The notes: generated by a model not told the origin, from the sequence alone. Shown: positions 36,450-45,746, numbered from the stretch's first letter. The stretch: DNA of 64,000 nt from an uncultured Sutterella sp. (GCA_949282745.1 CASDQM010000015.1:1-64000), one strand, 5' to 3'. Numbers and translations are program-made.

Positions 36450-39356
36450 TTACCAGAGCCAGCGGACCACGGCGTGGGCCTCGGTCTGCTCGCGGTTTTC
36501 GCCGTAGATGTAGCCGCCTCCCAGGGTGAGCGTCATGGCGTTCTTACGGTCGTAGAGCGTGTAGGCGAGCGTTGCCTCGGCTTGCCAGCGGTCAAGCGCT
36601 ACAAGAGACCATTCGCCGGCATTCCGGCCGCGGAAATCTTTGAAACGCCCTTCCATGTCCAGATCGGAAAGGGTGACTTCTCCTCCCAGGGAGAACGCCA
36701 CGTTGTGCTGCGTCGAGTCTTCTCCCGCCCAATCGTGGCGCAGAGTGCCCTTGGCCGGGATGCTGAAGATGCTCATGGATTCCTCTTCGCCGTGCAGAAG
36801 TTCCGTTCCGCCCTGCAACTTGACGTCAAAGTCGTGTTGATTGAGCCAGGCGTACTGAAGTCCAATTTCGGGCGCAAGGGTAGTCTTCTTGCCGACGTCT
36901 TTCGACAACGTGAATTCATAAGCAGCAGAGAGGCGTGCGAGGACAACATCGTTGGTCGTGTCGGTGTGAAGCTCGGCCGCATCGTTCATTTGATCCTGGT
37001 CGGCGTTCTGGTGCAGATAGGCCAAAAGCGCGCGGTACTGCATGCGGTCGCGGCGATGTTCGCCGTAGAGCGCGGCCCAGGCGCTCTTGAGATCTCCGGA
37101 CGTATAGGCGGCGGATCCGAGAGAGTGCAAAGCCCCCGAGCCGTAGCCGACGGCGGCTCCCCAGAAACCGTTTTCCGTGCGGAAATCCTTGCCCGCCGTA
37201 AAGCCGCGTAGGTTGGCGTCAAAGCCGACCGTAGCGTCGGGCGTACGACGGTCGTGAATGTAGACCGGACGAACCCAAAGCGCATCCGAATGATCGGGTC
37301 GCCAGTGGAAGAGGCCGTCCGAAATGGTTTCAAGACTCGAGAAGGCAAAATGACTCGTGGCGCTCGTCATGGTGGAGGCGGATTCGTCGGGCTTGATGGT
37401 GCTCTGAAGCGAGTACCCGATGTAGACGTTGTCTTCCGTACCGGCAACGAGGTTGCCTTCGGCGTCCGTCATTCCCTGTTGAATGCCGCCGGACTCTTCG
37501 TCAAACGAAAAGATCCAGTTCTCCATCGGAGCGAAGTCAAGTGTCGCCCCCTTGTCGTCGAGCGAAGCGTTTTCGGCAAGAATGAGCCAGGACGATTCTC
37601 CGGCGTGCGCAAGAGCTTCGTCGGCGTTTAGGATGCGGACGTTGACCGCACTTCCCTCTTCGAGGGTCAGACGATTGCCGGCAAGACTCAACGGTGCGAA
37701 TTCTCCGTGGGCCGAGGTTTCCTGTTCGGTTACGTCGTAAAGGCCAACGTTGAATTCGGTATTGGATCGCAGGGCAAAGAAGTTTCGACTTGCTTCGGGA
37801 GTACTGTCTGTGCGGTACCAGATGAGCTTGGCGTCGTCCTGTAGCGAGAACGATCCTTCTGTAACGTCAAAAAGCGTGTCGGCTTCAAAATGAGATTCCC
37901 CGCCAAGCGTCCAGTCGGCCGCGCCGGTCTTCGTTACTTTCAACAGACCGTTGGCAGAACCGCTTGAATAATATTTGGACGCGTGAATGCCCAGGTCGCT
38001 CGTGAAGTCAGCATTCGTTTGCACCTCAAGGTTGACCGTCCGGTTTTGAGAGCCGAAGACCACGCCGATGGCGGAAGCCTTTTCATCATCACCTTCTGAG
38101 GCGTTTTGCCAGATTGTCTCCTGATCATTACTGAGGAGAATGTCGGCGGAGGCACCATAGTCCTCAAACTGTCCGTAGATGCTCAGAACCTTTCCATAAC
38201 GTCCGCTTCTGCTACTGGCGTTGTTACCGACGGCTGAAATATTGTGGAAGGTGGCGCTGGATGTCGTCCCTTCGGGGGAAACGAGCGTCATCGCGCCGGT
38301 CGAGGAAGAGTTGTTCGTGAACGTGACGTTTTGAACGGTCAGCGAGTCATTGCCGGAGAAATAGCTCGTGAACTGTCCTCCGCGGTTTCCGTCAAAGAGG
38401 GAATTTTGGATCGTAGCGCTCTGGAAGCCGGTGACTGAGAGCATGCCGCTGGTTTGCGTTTTGGTGGCGGTATTGCCCGTAAAAGATGCGCCGGTTATGG
38501 AGAGGGTTCCGCCAAGTTCATCGGCAGTGGCGGAGGTGGGAAGGTACCGATTGTAGGCAAAGGAAGCTACGTAATTTCCGACGGTGTTGCCCGTGGCAGT
38601 GAACTCGTTGATTGTCCCCCCGGCAAGATCCAAATAGAAAGCGGAACCGGTTGCCGTATTGCCTTGTAGGACCAATGTGGAGAGCGTGGCAATGTTGGCG
38701 CCGAGTCCGAAGTTAAGGATAGAGGAGCCGGAGTTTCCCGCGAGCGTTACGTTGCGCATCGAGAGGCGATCGAACCACATGGGTTCGGTGTTGCCGCTCC
38801 ATCTGTTTGGATCGGTAAGGATCACGGCCTCATCGCCGGCAGTGAAATCGGTCACTGAGAAATCACTCATATTGAGGGTGAGCGTTTTCTCGTAGTGAAA
38901 ACTCGCGGTGTTGAATAAAAGCGCGCTCTGCGTGCCGGTGCCGCCTCGGAGATCGAGTCCCTCCAGGCGAATGTTACTGTTGTAGACGTTCAGGTCAAGA
39001 AGAGCGCCGTCCGGTGTGTCGGTGGCTTGGATGACGACGGGGCTTCCGTCCTCCTTACTGCCGATGAGAGCCAGATCGATGCCGTTGTATACGGTGAAGC
39101 TCAAATTGTCCGTCGATAAATCGGACTGAATGAGATAGTTGGTATCGGAACGAACGGTCGTTTGAAAGTCGCCGACGTCGTTAACCGGGACATCTTCCGC
39201 AACCGCCGTAACAGGGAAAGTGAAGAGTCCTGAAAGGATTAGTGAAAGGGCGGTTTGTGAGAAGGGGCGATTCGCCGTTGTGAACAGCTCCTTCGCAATG
39301 TATTTGAAATCGATTACAGGAGTGTAGATTTCACTCGGGGGGGGGGTAGCTATCAT
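36450..39356 (-). CDS. Autotransporter adhesin (type Va), phase-variable candidate
   Basis: A 968-residue surface protein. After an unusual N-terminus (MIATPPPSEIYT) and a signal core (TALSLILSGLFTFPVTAVAED), a Ser/Thr/Asn-rich passenger of right-handed beta-helix type (pectin-lyase-like repeats such as ATGNTVGNYVASF and SFTGNTATKTQTSG) runs to about residue 690. It contains no cysteine. The C-terminal 270 residues form a 12-strand beta-barrel (HFAFSSLETISDGLFHWRPDHSDALWVRPV onward), ending VVRWLW. The codons just after the start contain a run of ten C (39346-39337), so slippage would switch the frame. Function as adhesin or biofilm factor is inferred from architecture; the passenger has no recognised enzyme domain. 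Confidence 0.9.
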   Translation of the reverse strand: MIATPPPSEIYTPVIDFKYIAKELFTTANRPFSQTALSLILSGLFTFPVTAVAEDVPVNDVGDFQTTVRSDTNYLIQSDLSTDNLSFTVYNGIDLALIGSKEDGSPVVIQATDTPDGALLDLNVYNSNIRLEGLDLRGGTGTQSALLFNTASFHYEKTLTLNMSDFSVTDFTAGDEAVILTDPNRWSGNTEPMWFDRLSMRNVTLAGNSGSSILNFGLGANIATLSTLVLQGNTATGSAFYLDLAGGTINEFTATGNTVGNYVASFAYNRYLPTSATADELGGTLSITGASFTGNTATKTQTSGMLSVTGFQSATIQNSLFDGNRGGQFTSYFSGNDSLTVQNVTFTNNSSSTGAMTLVSPEGTTSSATFHNISAVGNNASSRSGRYGKVLSIYGQFEDYGASADILLSNDQETIWQNASEGDDEKASAIGVVFGSQNRTVNLEVQTNADFTSDLGIHASKYYSSGSANGLLKVTKTGAADWTLGGESHFEADTLFDVTEGSFSLQDDAKLIWYRTDSTPEASRNFFALRSNTEFNVGLYDVTEQETSAHGEFAPLSLAGNRLTLEEGSAVNVRILNADEALAHAGESSWLILAENASLDDKGATLDFAPMENWIFSFDEESGGIQQGMTDAEGNLVAGTEDNVYIGYSLQSTIKPDESASTMTSATSHFAFSSLETISDGLFHWRPDHSDALWVRPVYIHDRRTPDATVGFDANLRGFTAGKDFRTENGFWGAAVGYGSGALHSLGSAAYTSGDLKSAWAALYGEHRRDRMQYRALLAYLHQNADQDQMNDAAELHTDTTNDVVLARLSAAYEFTLSKDVGKKTTLAPEIGLQYAWLNQHDFDVKLQGGTELLHGEEESMSIFSIPAKGTLRHDWAGEDSTQHNVAFSLGGEVTLSDLDMEGRFKDFRGRNAGEWSLVALDRWQAEATLAYTLYDRKNAMTLTLGGGYIYGENREQTEAHAVVRWLW
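39337..39346 (-). repeat. Homopolymeric C10 tract in autotransporter codons 4-7
   Basis: Ten consecutive G on the plus strand (C on the coding strand) encode the Pro run of MIATPPPSE. With ten C the frame is open into the signal peptide; gain or loss of one C would close it. Such tracts are classic slipped-strand phase-variation switches. Confidence 0.85.
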
Positions 39357-39557
39357 TTCTTTGATTTTGATAAACTTATTTAATTGCACGAAGAAAGCCC
39401 ACAAGCCGATAAGCGACCGATCAGGGGTTTTCAAAAGAAGTCGAGACGGAAGTTGAAGAGATCGATCATCAACTTGCCGACGGATTCCCGTAGAACAATC
39501 GGTCGAGAATGCAGTAAAGAAAGGGGGGCGTCGTTCGAGGGTGATCCTGAGGAAAGC

Positions 39558-39587
39558 ATTATATCGGTGGCGAACACGCAGAATCAA
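39558..39587 (-). promoter_or_regulatory. Candidate promoter of the autotransporter
   Basis: On the minus strand TTGATT (39587-39582) and TATAAT (39563-39558) are separated by 18 bases. This would give a leader of about 195 bases before the ATG at 39356. The leader contains no other obvious gene. Confidence 0.6.
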
Positions 39588-39656
39588 ATGGCGTCTTATG
39601 GAATTTTGGAAGGACGCTTTTGCGAGCCCCCTTGGAATGAAACTGTCGCCATTCCG

Positions 39657-40937
39657 TCACCTCAGTTCCATTGCCTTGAAGTTTTCCGCAATCGCCGCTT
39701 CGACCTGCGTCTTCACTTCCTTGACGGTGGTTCGCTTCGCTCCGAGCGAGAGAGCTGTCTCGGAAAACCCGAGAGCCGCGTCTGCCGTCTGACGAACGAT
39801 CTCTTCGAGCCTTGCGACGGACGTTGCCATGAGGTCGCTCATGCGCTCGAGCGCGTCGCGCGTGATGCGCCGTCCATTTCCCCCGAAGGACGTGGCGTGC
39901 TCGCCATAGGGACCGGGCGCGTAAGTGATGTCAAAGAGCGGCGACATCTCCCAACGTCCGTCGTCATGAAGAAGAAATCCGAAGTTCTTTCCGTGGTCGT
40001 CTTCGTTTCTGAGGAAATAGGAAAGTACCGCCCTTCGGAAAAGCTCCTCCATTTCTCCCTGCGACTGCGTGAGCCGATAAGTGAGGCGCATGAGGTCAAA
40101 ATAGTCGAAGACGGGTTCCCGGAAGTTGGCGTTGAGGAGCCCTGCGGCCGACACGTAGTGAACGCGTCCCGTGGCCGTACGGTCGAACCGTTCCATCCCG
40201 AGCCAGTAGGGGGCCTTGGGGCGGCCTCTGCCTTGAGGACCTTCAAAGAGCTTCCACGCGGGCGTACGGATGCCGGCCTTTTCCGCGGTGGCAAGTGCGG
40301 CGGCTTCGAAGAGGCCTTCTTCGTGGGCGAGCGGGAAGTCGGGCGAGGTGAATTTGACGAGCCAGGCCGTCATGCCTTCCTTCGGGATAAGCGAAGTCTG
40401 GGCAAAATCGCTCCCGAACCAGAGCTGCGCCTTGGGACGCGACCCTCCGGCGCTCCCGCAGGCGACGAGTTCGGGAAAGAGTTCCGTCTCTTCCGTTTCG
40501 AGAAAGGTATGGGCGGCGGTGCCGAGCGCCGTGAGGGGAACGCACTCTTTTGCGGGCGGCGTCGAGCCTTCGGGTTCGCAAGACAGAGCGCCCGTTGCGC
40601 GGCTTCCGACGAAGGCGAGTCGGTCGAGCGGCGTGACGGCATCGCGAGGAACACCGGTCTTTTGGAATGCCCGATCCATGAGCCAAAGACCGAAGCCGTC
40701 GGGAAGGCTTTCCGCGAGAAACCCGGGAAGCTCCGCAGGACAATTTCTCGGCGTGGAATACGGATCCTTGGCGTAGGGAAGCGTAAGCGGAGAGAGGGAT
40801 CCGGTGGTTTCCGCGAAGGTCGAGAGGTACTCCCCGTCGTAGCGGAAGACGACGTTGCCGTCACGTTCTTCTACGCGTCCGACCGGCACGCGGCGGCCGT
40901 CCTCAAAGGTTCGAAACACCAACAGGGACTTTTCCAT
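39657..40937 (-). CDS. HipA-family Ser/Thr kinase (toxin-like), no HipB partner
   Basis: A 426-residue protein of the HipA kinase family. The N-terminal couple-HipA subdomain (LLVFRTFEDGRRVPVGRVEERDGNVVFRYD) is followed by the Gly-rich nucleotide loop SAGGSRPKAQL (162-172), the catalytic NEDDHGKNFGF (311-321) and metal-binding FDITYA (335-340). HipA toxins phosphorylate glutamyl-tRNA synthetase and cause dormancy; the substrate here is unknown. The start at 40937 follows a GGGAGAG ribosome site. A HipB-like XRE antitoxin normally precedes hipA, but the next gene upstream (125 bases away) is an L-asparaginase. The catalytic residues look intact, so the gene is probably active. Confidence 0.9.
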   Translation of the reverse strand: MEKSLLVFRTFEDGRRVPVGRVEERDGNVVFRYDGEYLSTFAETTGSLSPLTLPYAKDPYSTPRNCPAELPGFLAESLPDGFGLWLMDRAFQKTGVPRDAVTPLDRLAFVGSRATGALSCEPEGSTPPAKECVPLTALGTAAHTFLETEETELFPELVACGSAGGSRPKAQLWFGSDFAQTSLIPKEGMTAWLVKFTSPDFPLAHEEGLFEAAALATAEKAGIRTPAWKLFEGPQGRGRPKAPYWLGMERFDRTATGRVHYVSAAGLLNANFREPVFDYFDLMRLTYRLTQSQGEMEELFRRAVLSYFLRNEDDHGKNFGFLLHDDGRWEMSPLFDITYAPGPYGEHATSFGGNGRRITRDALERMSDLMATSVARLEEIVRQTADAALGFSETALSLGAKRTTVKEVKTQVEAAIAENFKAMELR

Positions 40938-41061
40938 AACGTCTCTCCCACGGTTACGGGTCGGTCGGGGTGAGGCAGGGGGCAGGCGGACAAAGTAGCC
41001 GTCGCCCCGAACCGCACAGCAGGCGGCTCCGATTCTCGAGGAGCCGCCATGCAAAGCGCTG

Positions 41062-42063
41062 TCAATAGAGCGAAAACATCTCCTTCACCGCGGCGGGCGA
41101 ATCCGTGCGGGTGAGGGCGAGCTGCAGAAGAACGCGGGCCTTCCAAGGAAGGAGGGACCCCGACGGGATCCAGCCCGCTTCCTGCCAGCGCGCAAGGCCT
41201 TCCACCGTCATGCCGCCGCCGACGCGGGACGCGCGCACGACGATGACGCCGGCCTTCGAGGCTTCCATGAGCGCTTCTTCGGTATTGCCGTGCACGGAGC
41301 CGTTCCCGGTCCCGGCATGAATGATCCCGCGGGCCCCGGCGGCCACGGCGGCGCGAACGAGCACGCCGTCGTCGTCCGCGTGGGAGACCACGATGTCGAC
41401 GCGCGGAAGTTCGTCGGGAAGATTCTCGACACTGAAGGGAGTGCGGATCGTATGGGCGCGGGCGGGAGAGCGGAAGAATTCGATGCGCGGACCCGCGATC
41501 ATGCCGATCGCCCCGAAGTCGCGCGAGAGGAAGGTCGAGACGTTCGTCGGATTCGTCTTCGTCCCTTCGCGGGCGTCGAGGATGAGGTCGTTCAGGACGA
41601 TGAGGACGCCCTTCTTGTGGGCGGCCGGGGTCGAAGCGACGCGCACGGCGTTGTAGAGGTTGAGCGGACCGTCGGCGGAGAGGGCCGTCGCGGGACGCAT
41701 GGCGCCCGTGAGCACGACGGGCTTGGCGGTATTGAGGACGAGCGTCAGGAAGTAGGCGGTTTCCTCGAGTGTGTCGGTGCCGTGCGTCACGACGATCCCG
41801 TCGATGTCTTCGCGCGCGGCATAGGCTTCGATGCGTTCGGCCAGAGCACGCCAGACGCCGTAGGTCATGGAGCTCGAATCGATGTTGGCGACCTGTTCGA
41901 CTTCGAGTTCGGCAATCTTTTCAATGCCCGGGACGGCCGCGACGAGGTCGGTCACGCGGAAGTTTTCAATGCCGTAGCCCGTCATCTGGTCGGGGCTCTT
42001 CCCGGAACTGACGATGGTGCCGCCCGTGGCGAGAAGGGCGATGCGGGGTCGTTCGATCGACAT
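41062..42063 (-). CDS. L-asparaginase, no signal peptide
   Basis: A 333-residue asparaginase hydrolysing L-asparagine to aspartate and ammonia. Both active-site motifs are present: ALLATGGTIVSS (nucleophilic Thr16) and VVTHGTDTLEETAYFL. The C-terminal dimer-contact segment GIIHAGTGNGSVHGNTEEAL is also typical of the type II-like branch. There is no signal sequence, so the enzyme should be cytoplasmic. The ATG at 42063 is preceded by GAGAGGA; a GTG six codons upstream is less likely. Together with the nearby peptidase and amino-acid binding proteins it fits amino-acid fermentation. Confidence 0.92.
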   Translation of the reverse strand: MSIERPRIALLATGGTIVSSGKSPDQMTGYGIENFRVTDLVAAVPGIEKIAELEVEQVANIDSSSMTYGVWRALAERIEAYAAREDIDGIVVTHGTDTLEETAYFLTLVLNTAKPVVLTGAMRPATALSADGPLNLYNAVRVASTPAAHKKGVLIVLNDLILDAREGTKTNPTNVSTFLSRDFGAIGMIAGPRIEFFRSPARAHTIRTPFSVENLPDELPRVDIVVSHADDDGVLVRAAVAAGARGIIHAGTGNGSVHGNTEEALMEASKAGVIVVRASRVGGGMTVEGLARWQEAGWIPSGSLLPWKARVLLQLALTRTDSPAAVKEMFSLY

Positions 42064-42299
42064 GGCGAGGAATCCTCTCACAGAAAAATATGGAAAGCCA
42101 TGAGTGTAGCGCGTCGCAACCGGTTCGAGGAGGCTCGGCGAAGGCTATGGAATGTCTTTTCGCGCCAAGCCGGCGCTCACGATGCGTCCTTCGATGACCG
42201 ACGTGCCCCGAAGGGCGTCGCGGAAGCCGACTTCGGGCGCGGGCGTCGTGACGAGCCTCTCGAACGGGACGCAGCGCTGTCTGTTGCGCAAACGACAAC

Positions 42300-42331
42300 G
42301 CGGCGGGGTGCTTAGCGAAGCCTCCCGCCGC
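42300..42331. repeat. GC-rich hairpin between the asparaginase and M20 genes
   Basis: GCGGCGGG (42300-42307) pairs with CCCGCCGC (42324-42331), with an inner GCTT/AAGC stem. No T-run follows on either strand, so it is not a typical terminator. The rest of the 296-base gap between 42064 and 42359 shows nothing I can support. Confidence 0.5.
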
Positions 42332-42359
42332 ATAAAGCGTCGTGTGTGATTGTGCCCGC

Positions 42360-43553
42360 TCAAGGCCGCATCAGAAAGTCGAGCGCCATCGCCGCTTCGA
42401 TTTTGACCCCAGGCATAAAGCAGCCCTCGTCGGGCCGGAAGGCCGGGTGATGGTTCGCGTAGGGGTAGCCCTCTTCCGCGGTGCCGCCCCCGAGAATGAG
42501 GTAGACGGAGGGAACCTTTTGTGCAAAGGCCGAGAAGTCTTCGGAGCCGGTCATCCCGGTGCCTGTTGCGACCTTGTCCGCGGGCATCACTTCCTTGGCG
42601 ACTCTCAGGGCTCGTTCGATCATGGACGGATCCTGAATGGTGGCGGCGCAGCCGCGGACGGCGTGAATGTCAACTTCCGCGCCGTGCACGGCCGCGACGC
42701 TTCGTGCGACGGCTTCGATGCGCTCAAAAAGGAAGTCGCGATCCTCTTCGCTCTTCGTACGGAAATTGACGCCGATTTTCGCGGTGTCGGGAATGACGTT
42801 CACGGCGTTTCCCGCTTGAAAGATCGTGGGGGAGACGACTGCAAAGCGTCCGGGCGGGAGGTTTCGCGAAACGATCGTGTGCATCGCAAGGACCATTTCG
42901 GCTCCGACCAGAATCGGGTCGACCCCGGCGTGGGGCATCGAGCCGTGCGTGCCTCGGCCCTTGATCGTGACGGTGATTTCGTCGCAGGTGGTCGTGACGG
43001 CGGGCGTCGTCGTGACGCGCACGAGTCCGATCGGATCGTTCATGACGTGCAGACCCACGCAGACGTCGACCCCTTCGAGCACGCCCGCCTTCACCATTTC
43101 CGCCGCGCCGCCCGGGGCCTGCTCTTCGGCGTGCTGGAAGAAGAATTTCACCGTTCCTTGGATTTCGTCCTTGAGGGACAAAAGAAGCTTCGCCGTTCCG
43201 AGAAGCATCGCCGCATGGGCGTCGTGTCCGCAGACGTGGGAGACGCCCGGGACGACGGAGCGGCAGGCAAGCCCTTCCGCCTCTTCCACGGGGAGAGCGT
43301 CGATGTCGGCGCGAAGCGCGATCGTACGGCCCGGGCCCTTTCCGCCCTTGAGCGTCGCGACGCGGCTCGTGGGCGTGGGACTTGCGACGTCGTCGTAGCC
43401 CATGGCGCGCAGTTCCGCCTCGATGTAGGCGGCGGTTTCGTGTTCTTGGAAACTCGGTTCGGGGTGTTGGTGGATGTGGCTGCGCCAGGCGAGGACGTCC
43501 CGGCGGAGTTCTTCGGTGAGTAGCGGCTCGATCAGCGTGAGAAGTTCGGACAC
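42360..43553 (-). CDS. M20-family amidohydrolase (hippurate hydrolase/aminoacylase type)
   Basis: A 397-residue zinc-dependent amidohydrolase of the HipO/IAA-amino-acid hydrolase group, which cleaves N-acyl amino acids. Metal-binding motifs are visible: RADIDALPVEE, VCGHDAHAAMLLG (His and Asp) and FFFQHAEEQAPGGA (Glu pair), with MTGSEDFSAFAQKVP near the C-terminus. The dimerisation domain lies at about residues 190-300. GTG at 43553 is the start because a strong AGGAGG site lies eight bases upstream; the longer open frame to 43790 has no such site. No signal peptide, so cytoplasmic. The natural substrate is unknown. Confidence 0.9.
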   Translation of the reverse strand: MSELLTLIEPLLTEELRRDVLAWRSHIHQHPEPSFQEHETAAYIEAELRAMGYDDVASPTPTSRVATLKGGKGPGRTIALRADIDALPVEEAEGLACRSVVPGVSHVCGHDAHAAMLLGTAKLLLSLKDEIQGTVKFFFQHAEEQAPGGAAEMVKAGVLEGVDVCVGLHVMNDPIGLVRVTTTPAVTTTCDEITVTIKGRGTHGSMPHAGVDPILVGAEMVLAMHTIVSRNLPPGRFAVVSPTIFQAGNAVNVIPDTAKIGVNFRTKSEEDRDFLFERIEAVARSVAAVHGAEVDIHAVRGCAATIQDPSMIERALRVAKEVMPADKVATGTGMTGSEDFSAFAQKVPSVYLILGGGTAEEGYPYANHHPAFRPDEGCFMPGVKIEAAMALDFLMRP

Positions 43554-43968
43554 GGGCGTTTCCTCCTGATTCTTGGGGCGATATTCGTTTTGGACGACAC
43601 AAAAGCCTAGCCGAGGAAAGCTTTTCCGAGGGGCGCGGGCGTCGGGCGAAATGCAGGTTTCTTTCGAGAGCGCAAAAGGGATCGGGCGGATGCCGTAGAC
43701 GGTCGGGAAATGGTCGACCAATGACGACCAAAAGAAGGCAATCGGTTGAAAAAGGTCTGCCAAAACCGACCGTTGGGTGGTTTTGCCCAAGCTCCCCGAA
43801 GGTCGCGCAAAGAACCTTCAAATCGTTGTGCGGGAAGCCGACGCGCTCTCAAAAAGGAGAGTAGAGTCAACCTCACGACGGCGCAAAACGGAGCCCATGG
43901 AAAAGAACGCGGACTTCGGCGCGCAAAGAAACCAACACTCGACACTCACACCCAGGAAGGAAAACGCC
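43554..43968. other. Divergent intergenic region with a CAAAACC/GGTTTTG hairpin
   Basis: This 415-base gap separates two divergently transcribed genes and should hold both promoters. An inverted repeat CAAAACC (43761-43767) and GGTTTTG (43779-43785), with an inner ACC/GGT pair, could be an operator or hairpin. I see no gene here. Confidence 0.45.
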
Positions 43969-44751
43969 ATGCTGAAATTCGGACTCAAATCGAAATGCTT
44001 CGCCCTCGTTGCCGCCGCCCTCATGGCGGGCGGCGTCTCCGCGGCCGACAAGATCCGCGTCGCGAGCGAAGGGACCTTCGCCCCGTTTGAGTTCATGAAC
44101 TCAAAGACGGGCCAGCTCGAAGGCTTCGAAATCGACCTCGTCAAGGCCCTTTGCGCCAAGATGGGGAAGGAACCCGAAATCACGATGTACAAGTTCGACG
44201 GGATTCTCCCGGCGGTTCTCTCGAACACCGTCGACTTCGCCGCCGCGGGCTTCGCGATTACGGAAGAACGCAAGAAGAAGGTACTCTTCACCGATCCCTT
44301 CTACAAGTCCGGGATCACCGTGATTCTGCCCGCCAAGAGCGACCTCAAGATCGAGAAGTTCGAAGACCTGAAGGGAAAGAGCATTTCGGTGCAGATGGGC
44401 TCCATCAGTCACGACAAGGCGAAGACCATTCCCGACGCGCAGATCACGACCTTCGACCAGAGTCCCGACGCGATCCTCAACATGATCCAGGGCGGAAGCG
44501 ACGCGGCGATCAATTCGCTTGCCTCGACCGACTACATGATCGCGACGCGTCCGGCCCTCGCCAAGCAGGTGAAGCGCCTCGACGTCGAGCAGGGAAGCTA
44601 CATGGCGATGGTGGTGCCGAAGAACCGTCCCGAAACGCGCGACGCCCTCAACAAGGCCCTCAAGGAAATCATGGCCGACGGCACCTACGACAAGATCCAC
44701 CAGAAGTGGTTCGGCCGCCCGGCCACCTGGAACAAGACGCCCGCGAAGTAA
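43969..44751 (+). CDS. Amino-acid ABC transporter substrate-binding protein (SBP family 3)
   Basis: A 260-residue periplasmic binding protein of the HisJ/ArtJ/GlnH family. The signal peptide (MLKFGLKSKCFALVAAALMAGGVSA) is followed by KIRVASEGTFAPFEFMNSKTGQLEGFEIDLVKALCAK, the standard amino-acid-binding start, and the second-lobe hinge segment LKGKSISVQMGSISHDKAK. The ATG at 43969 has an AGGAAGG site. No permease or ATPase gene is adjacent; the gene ends in its own terminator. It must share a membrane complex encoded elsewhere. The substrate is likely a polar or basic amino acid, but this is not determinable here. Confidence 0.92.
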   Translation: MLKFGLKSKCFALVAAALMAGGVSAADKIRVASEGTFAPFEFMNSKTGQLEGFEIDLVKALCAKMGKEPEITMYKFDGILPAVLSNTVDFAAAGFAITEERKKKVLFTDPFYKSGITVILPAKSDLKIEKFEDLKGKSISVQMGSISHDKAKTIPDAQITTFDQSPDAILNMIQGGSDAAINSLASTDYMIATRPALAKQVKRLDVEQGSYMAMVVPKNRPETRDALNKALKEIMADGTYDKIHQKWFGRPATWNKTPAK

Positions 44752-44765
44752 GGCTCGCGGTGCGG

Positions 44766-44810
44766 TCGGGGCGAAGACTCCTTGCGGGGTTTTCGCCCCG
44801 AGTCATTTTC
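44766..44810 (+). terminator. Terminator of the binding-protein gene
   Basis: TCGGGGCGAA (44766-44775) pairs exactly with TTCGCCCCGA (44792-44801), followed by GTCATTTTC. Confidence 0.75.
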
Positions 44811-44815
44811 GAAAG

Positions 44816-44870
44816 AACGCCCGGAAGCGGCCGGAAGGCGACTTGTCGCCTGCAGTCTCCGGGCGTTTTC
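44816..44870. terminator. Bidirectional terminator between convergent genes
   Basis: AACGCCCGGA (44816-44825) pairs exactly with TCCGGGCGTT (44858-44867), with an inner GGCGAC/GTCGCC hairpin. It is followed by TTTC on the plus strand and CTTTC on the minus strand, so it can end both the binding-protein and the acetyltransferase transcripts. Confidence 0.75.
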
Positions 44871-44872
44871 GT

Positions 44873-45463
44873 TCACGGCTCGATCGCTTTGATCACGCGG
44901 CAGGGATTGCCGACGGCGACGACGTTCTCCGGAATGGAGCGGGTGACGACGCTGCCCGCCCCGATCACGCTGTTGCGCCCGATCGTGACGCCCGGAAGCA
45001 GAATGGCGCCGCCGCCGATCCAGACGCCGTCTTCGATTTTGACGGGGCGCGCAACGGTTCGGCAGAGGCCTTCGCCCGGAATGTCTTCGGTGACGAGCCG
45101 TTCGGATAGGCGCGTCGAGTGCGTCCCCGTATAGATCTGCACGTTGGGAGCGATGAGGACGTTGTTCCCGATGTCGATGCGGTGGTTGTCGATGAAGGTG
45201 CAGTTCATGTTGATGACCACGTTGTCGCCGATAAAGATGTGGCGGCCGAGTTCGCAATGAAAATCAATGTCGAGATGAACGCCCTTCCCCACGTGTCCGA
45301 AGAGTTCGCGCATCAGGCGCTCTTTTTCTCCAGCGTCGGCGTACTCGACGTCGTTCAACTGCCGCAGAAGCTTTCTCGAGCGACGGATCATTCGGAGAAG
45401 GTCGGGGTCCTTCCCGCCGACAAAAGGTTCGCCTGCGAGGCACTTTTCGTATTCCGTGGACAT
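44873..45463 (-). CDS. Maa/LacA/NodL-type O-acetyltransferase
   Basis: A 196-residue acetyltransferase with the left-handed parallel beta-helix of the hexapeptide family. Features are the N-terminal Mac domain (MSTEYEKCLAGEPFVGGKDPDL) and hexapeptide repeats ending PVKIEDGVWIGGGAILLPGVTIGRNSVIGAGSVVTRSIP, with the catalytic His in TGTHSTRL. It would transfer acetyl from acetyl-CoA to a sugar such as maltose or a galactoside. The start at 45463 has AAGGAAG upstream. The gene stands alone. Confidence 0.92.
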   Translation of the reverse strand: MSTEYEKCLAGEPFVGGKDPDLLRMIRRSRKLLRQLNDVEYADAGEKERLMRELFGHVGKGVHLDIDFHCELGRHIFIGDNVVINMNCTFIDNHRIDIGNNVLIAPNVQIYTGTHSTRLSERLVTEDIPGEGLCRTVARPVKIEDGVWIGGGAILLPGVTIGRNSVIGAGSVVTRSIPENVVAVGNPCRVIKAIEP

Positions 45464-45746
45464 GATTCTTCCTTGCATTTGAGAGAACATGAGGCAACCG
45501 TCGAAGCGCCCGACGGTGCCTCCTTTCGTTCAGTCTACAAAAGCGGAGCTTCCGATCGGCGATGATCCGTTTCGCTTTTTCGTACGAACGTCCCGTCCCA
45601 TAGCGTAGGAGGGGAAAGCGTACGGTCGCCGCATTCAAGTCATGCCGTGTTACCGATCGGTCCGCCCCGTCGTCTTTTTTCAATCTTTTGATGAGCATCA
45701 AGATCCTTCTCGGGGAACGGCGAGGTTTTTTCGCCGGAACGGTTAA

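Noticed and set aside
42152..42349. 65-codon plus-strand frame between the asparaginase and M20 genes
   Set aside because: Arg/Ser-rich with no ribosome site and it crosses a GC hairpin; not coding-like.
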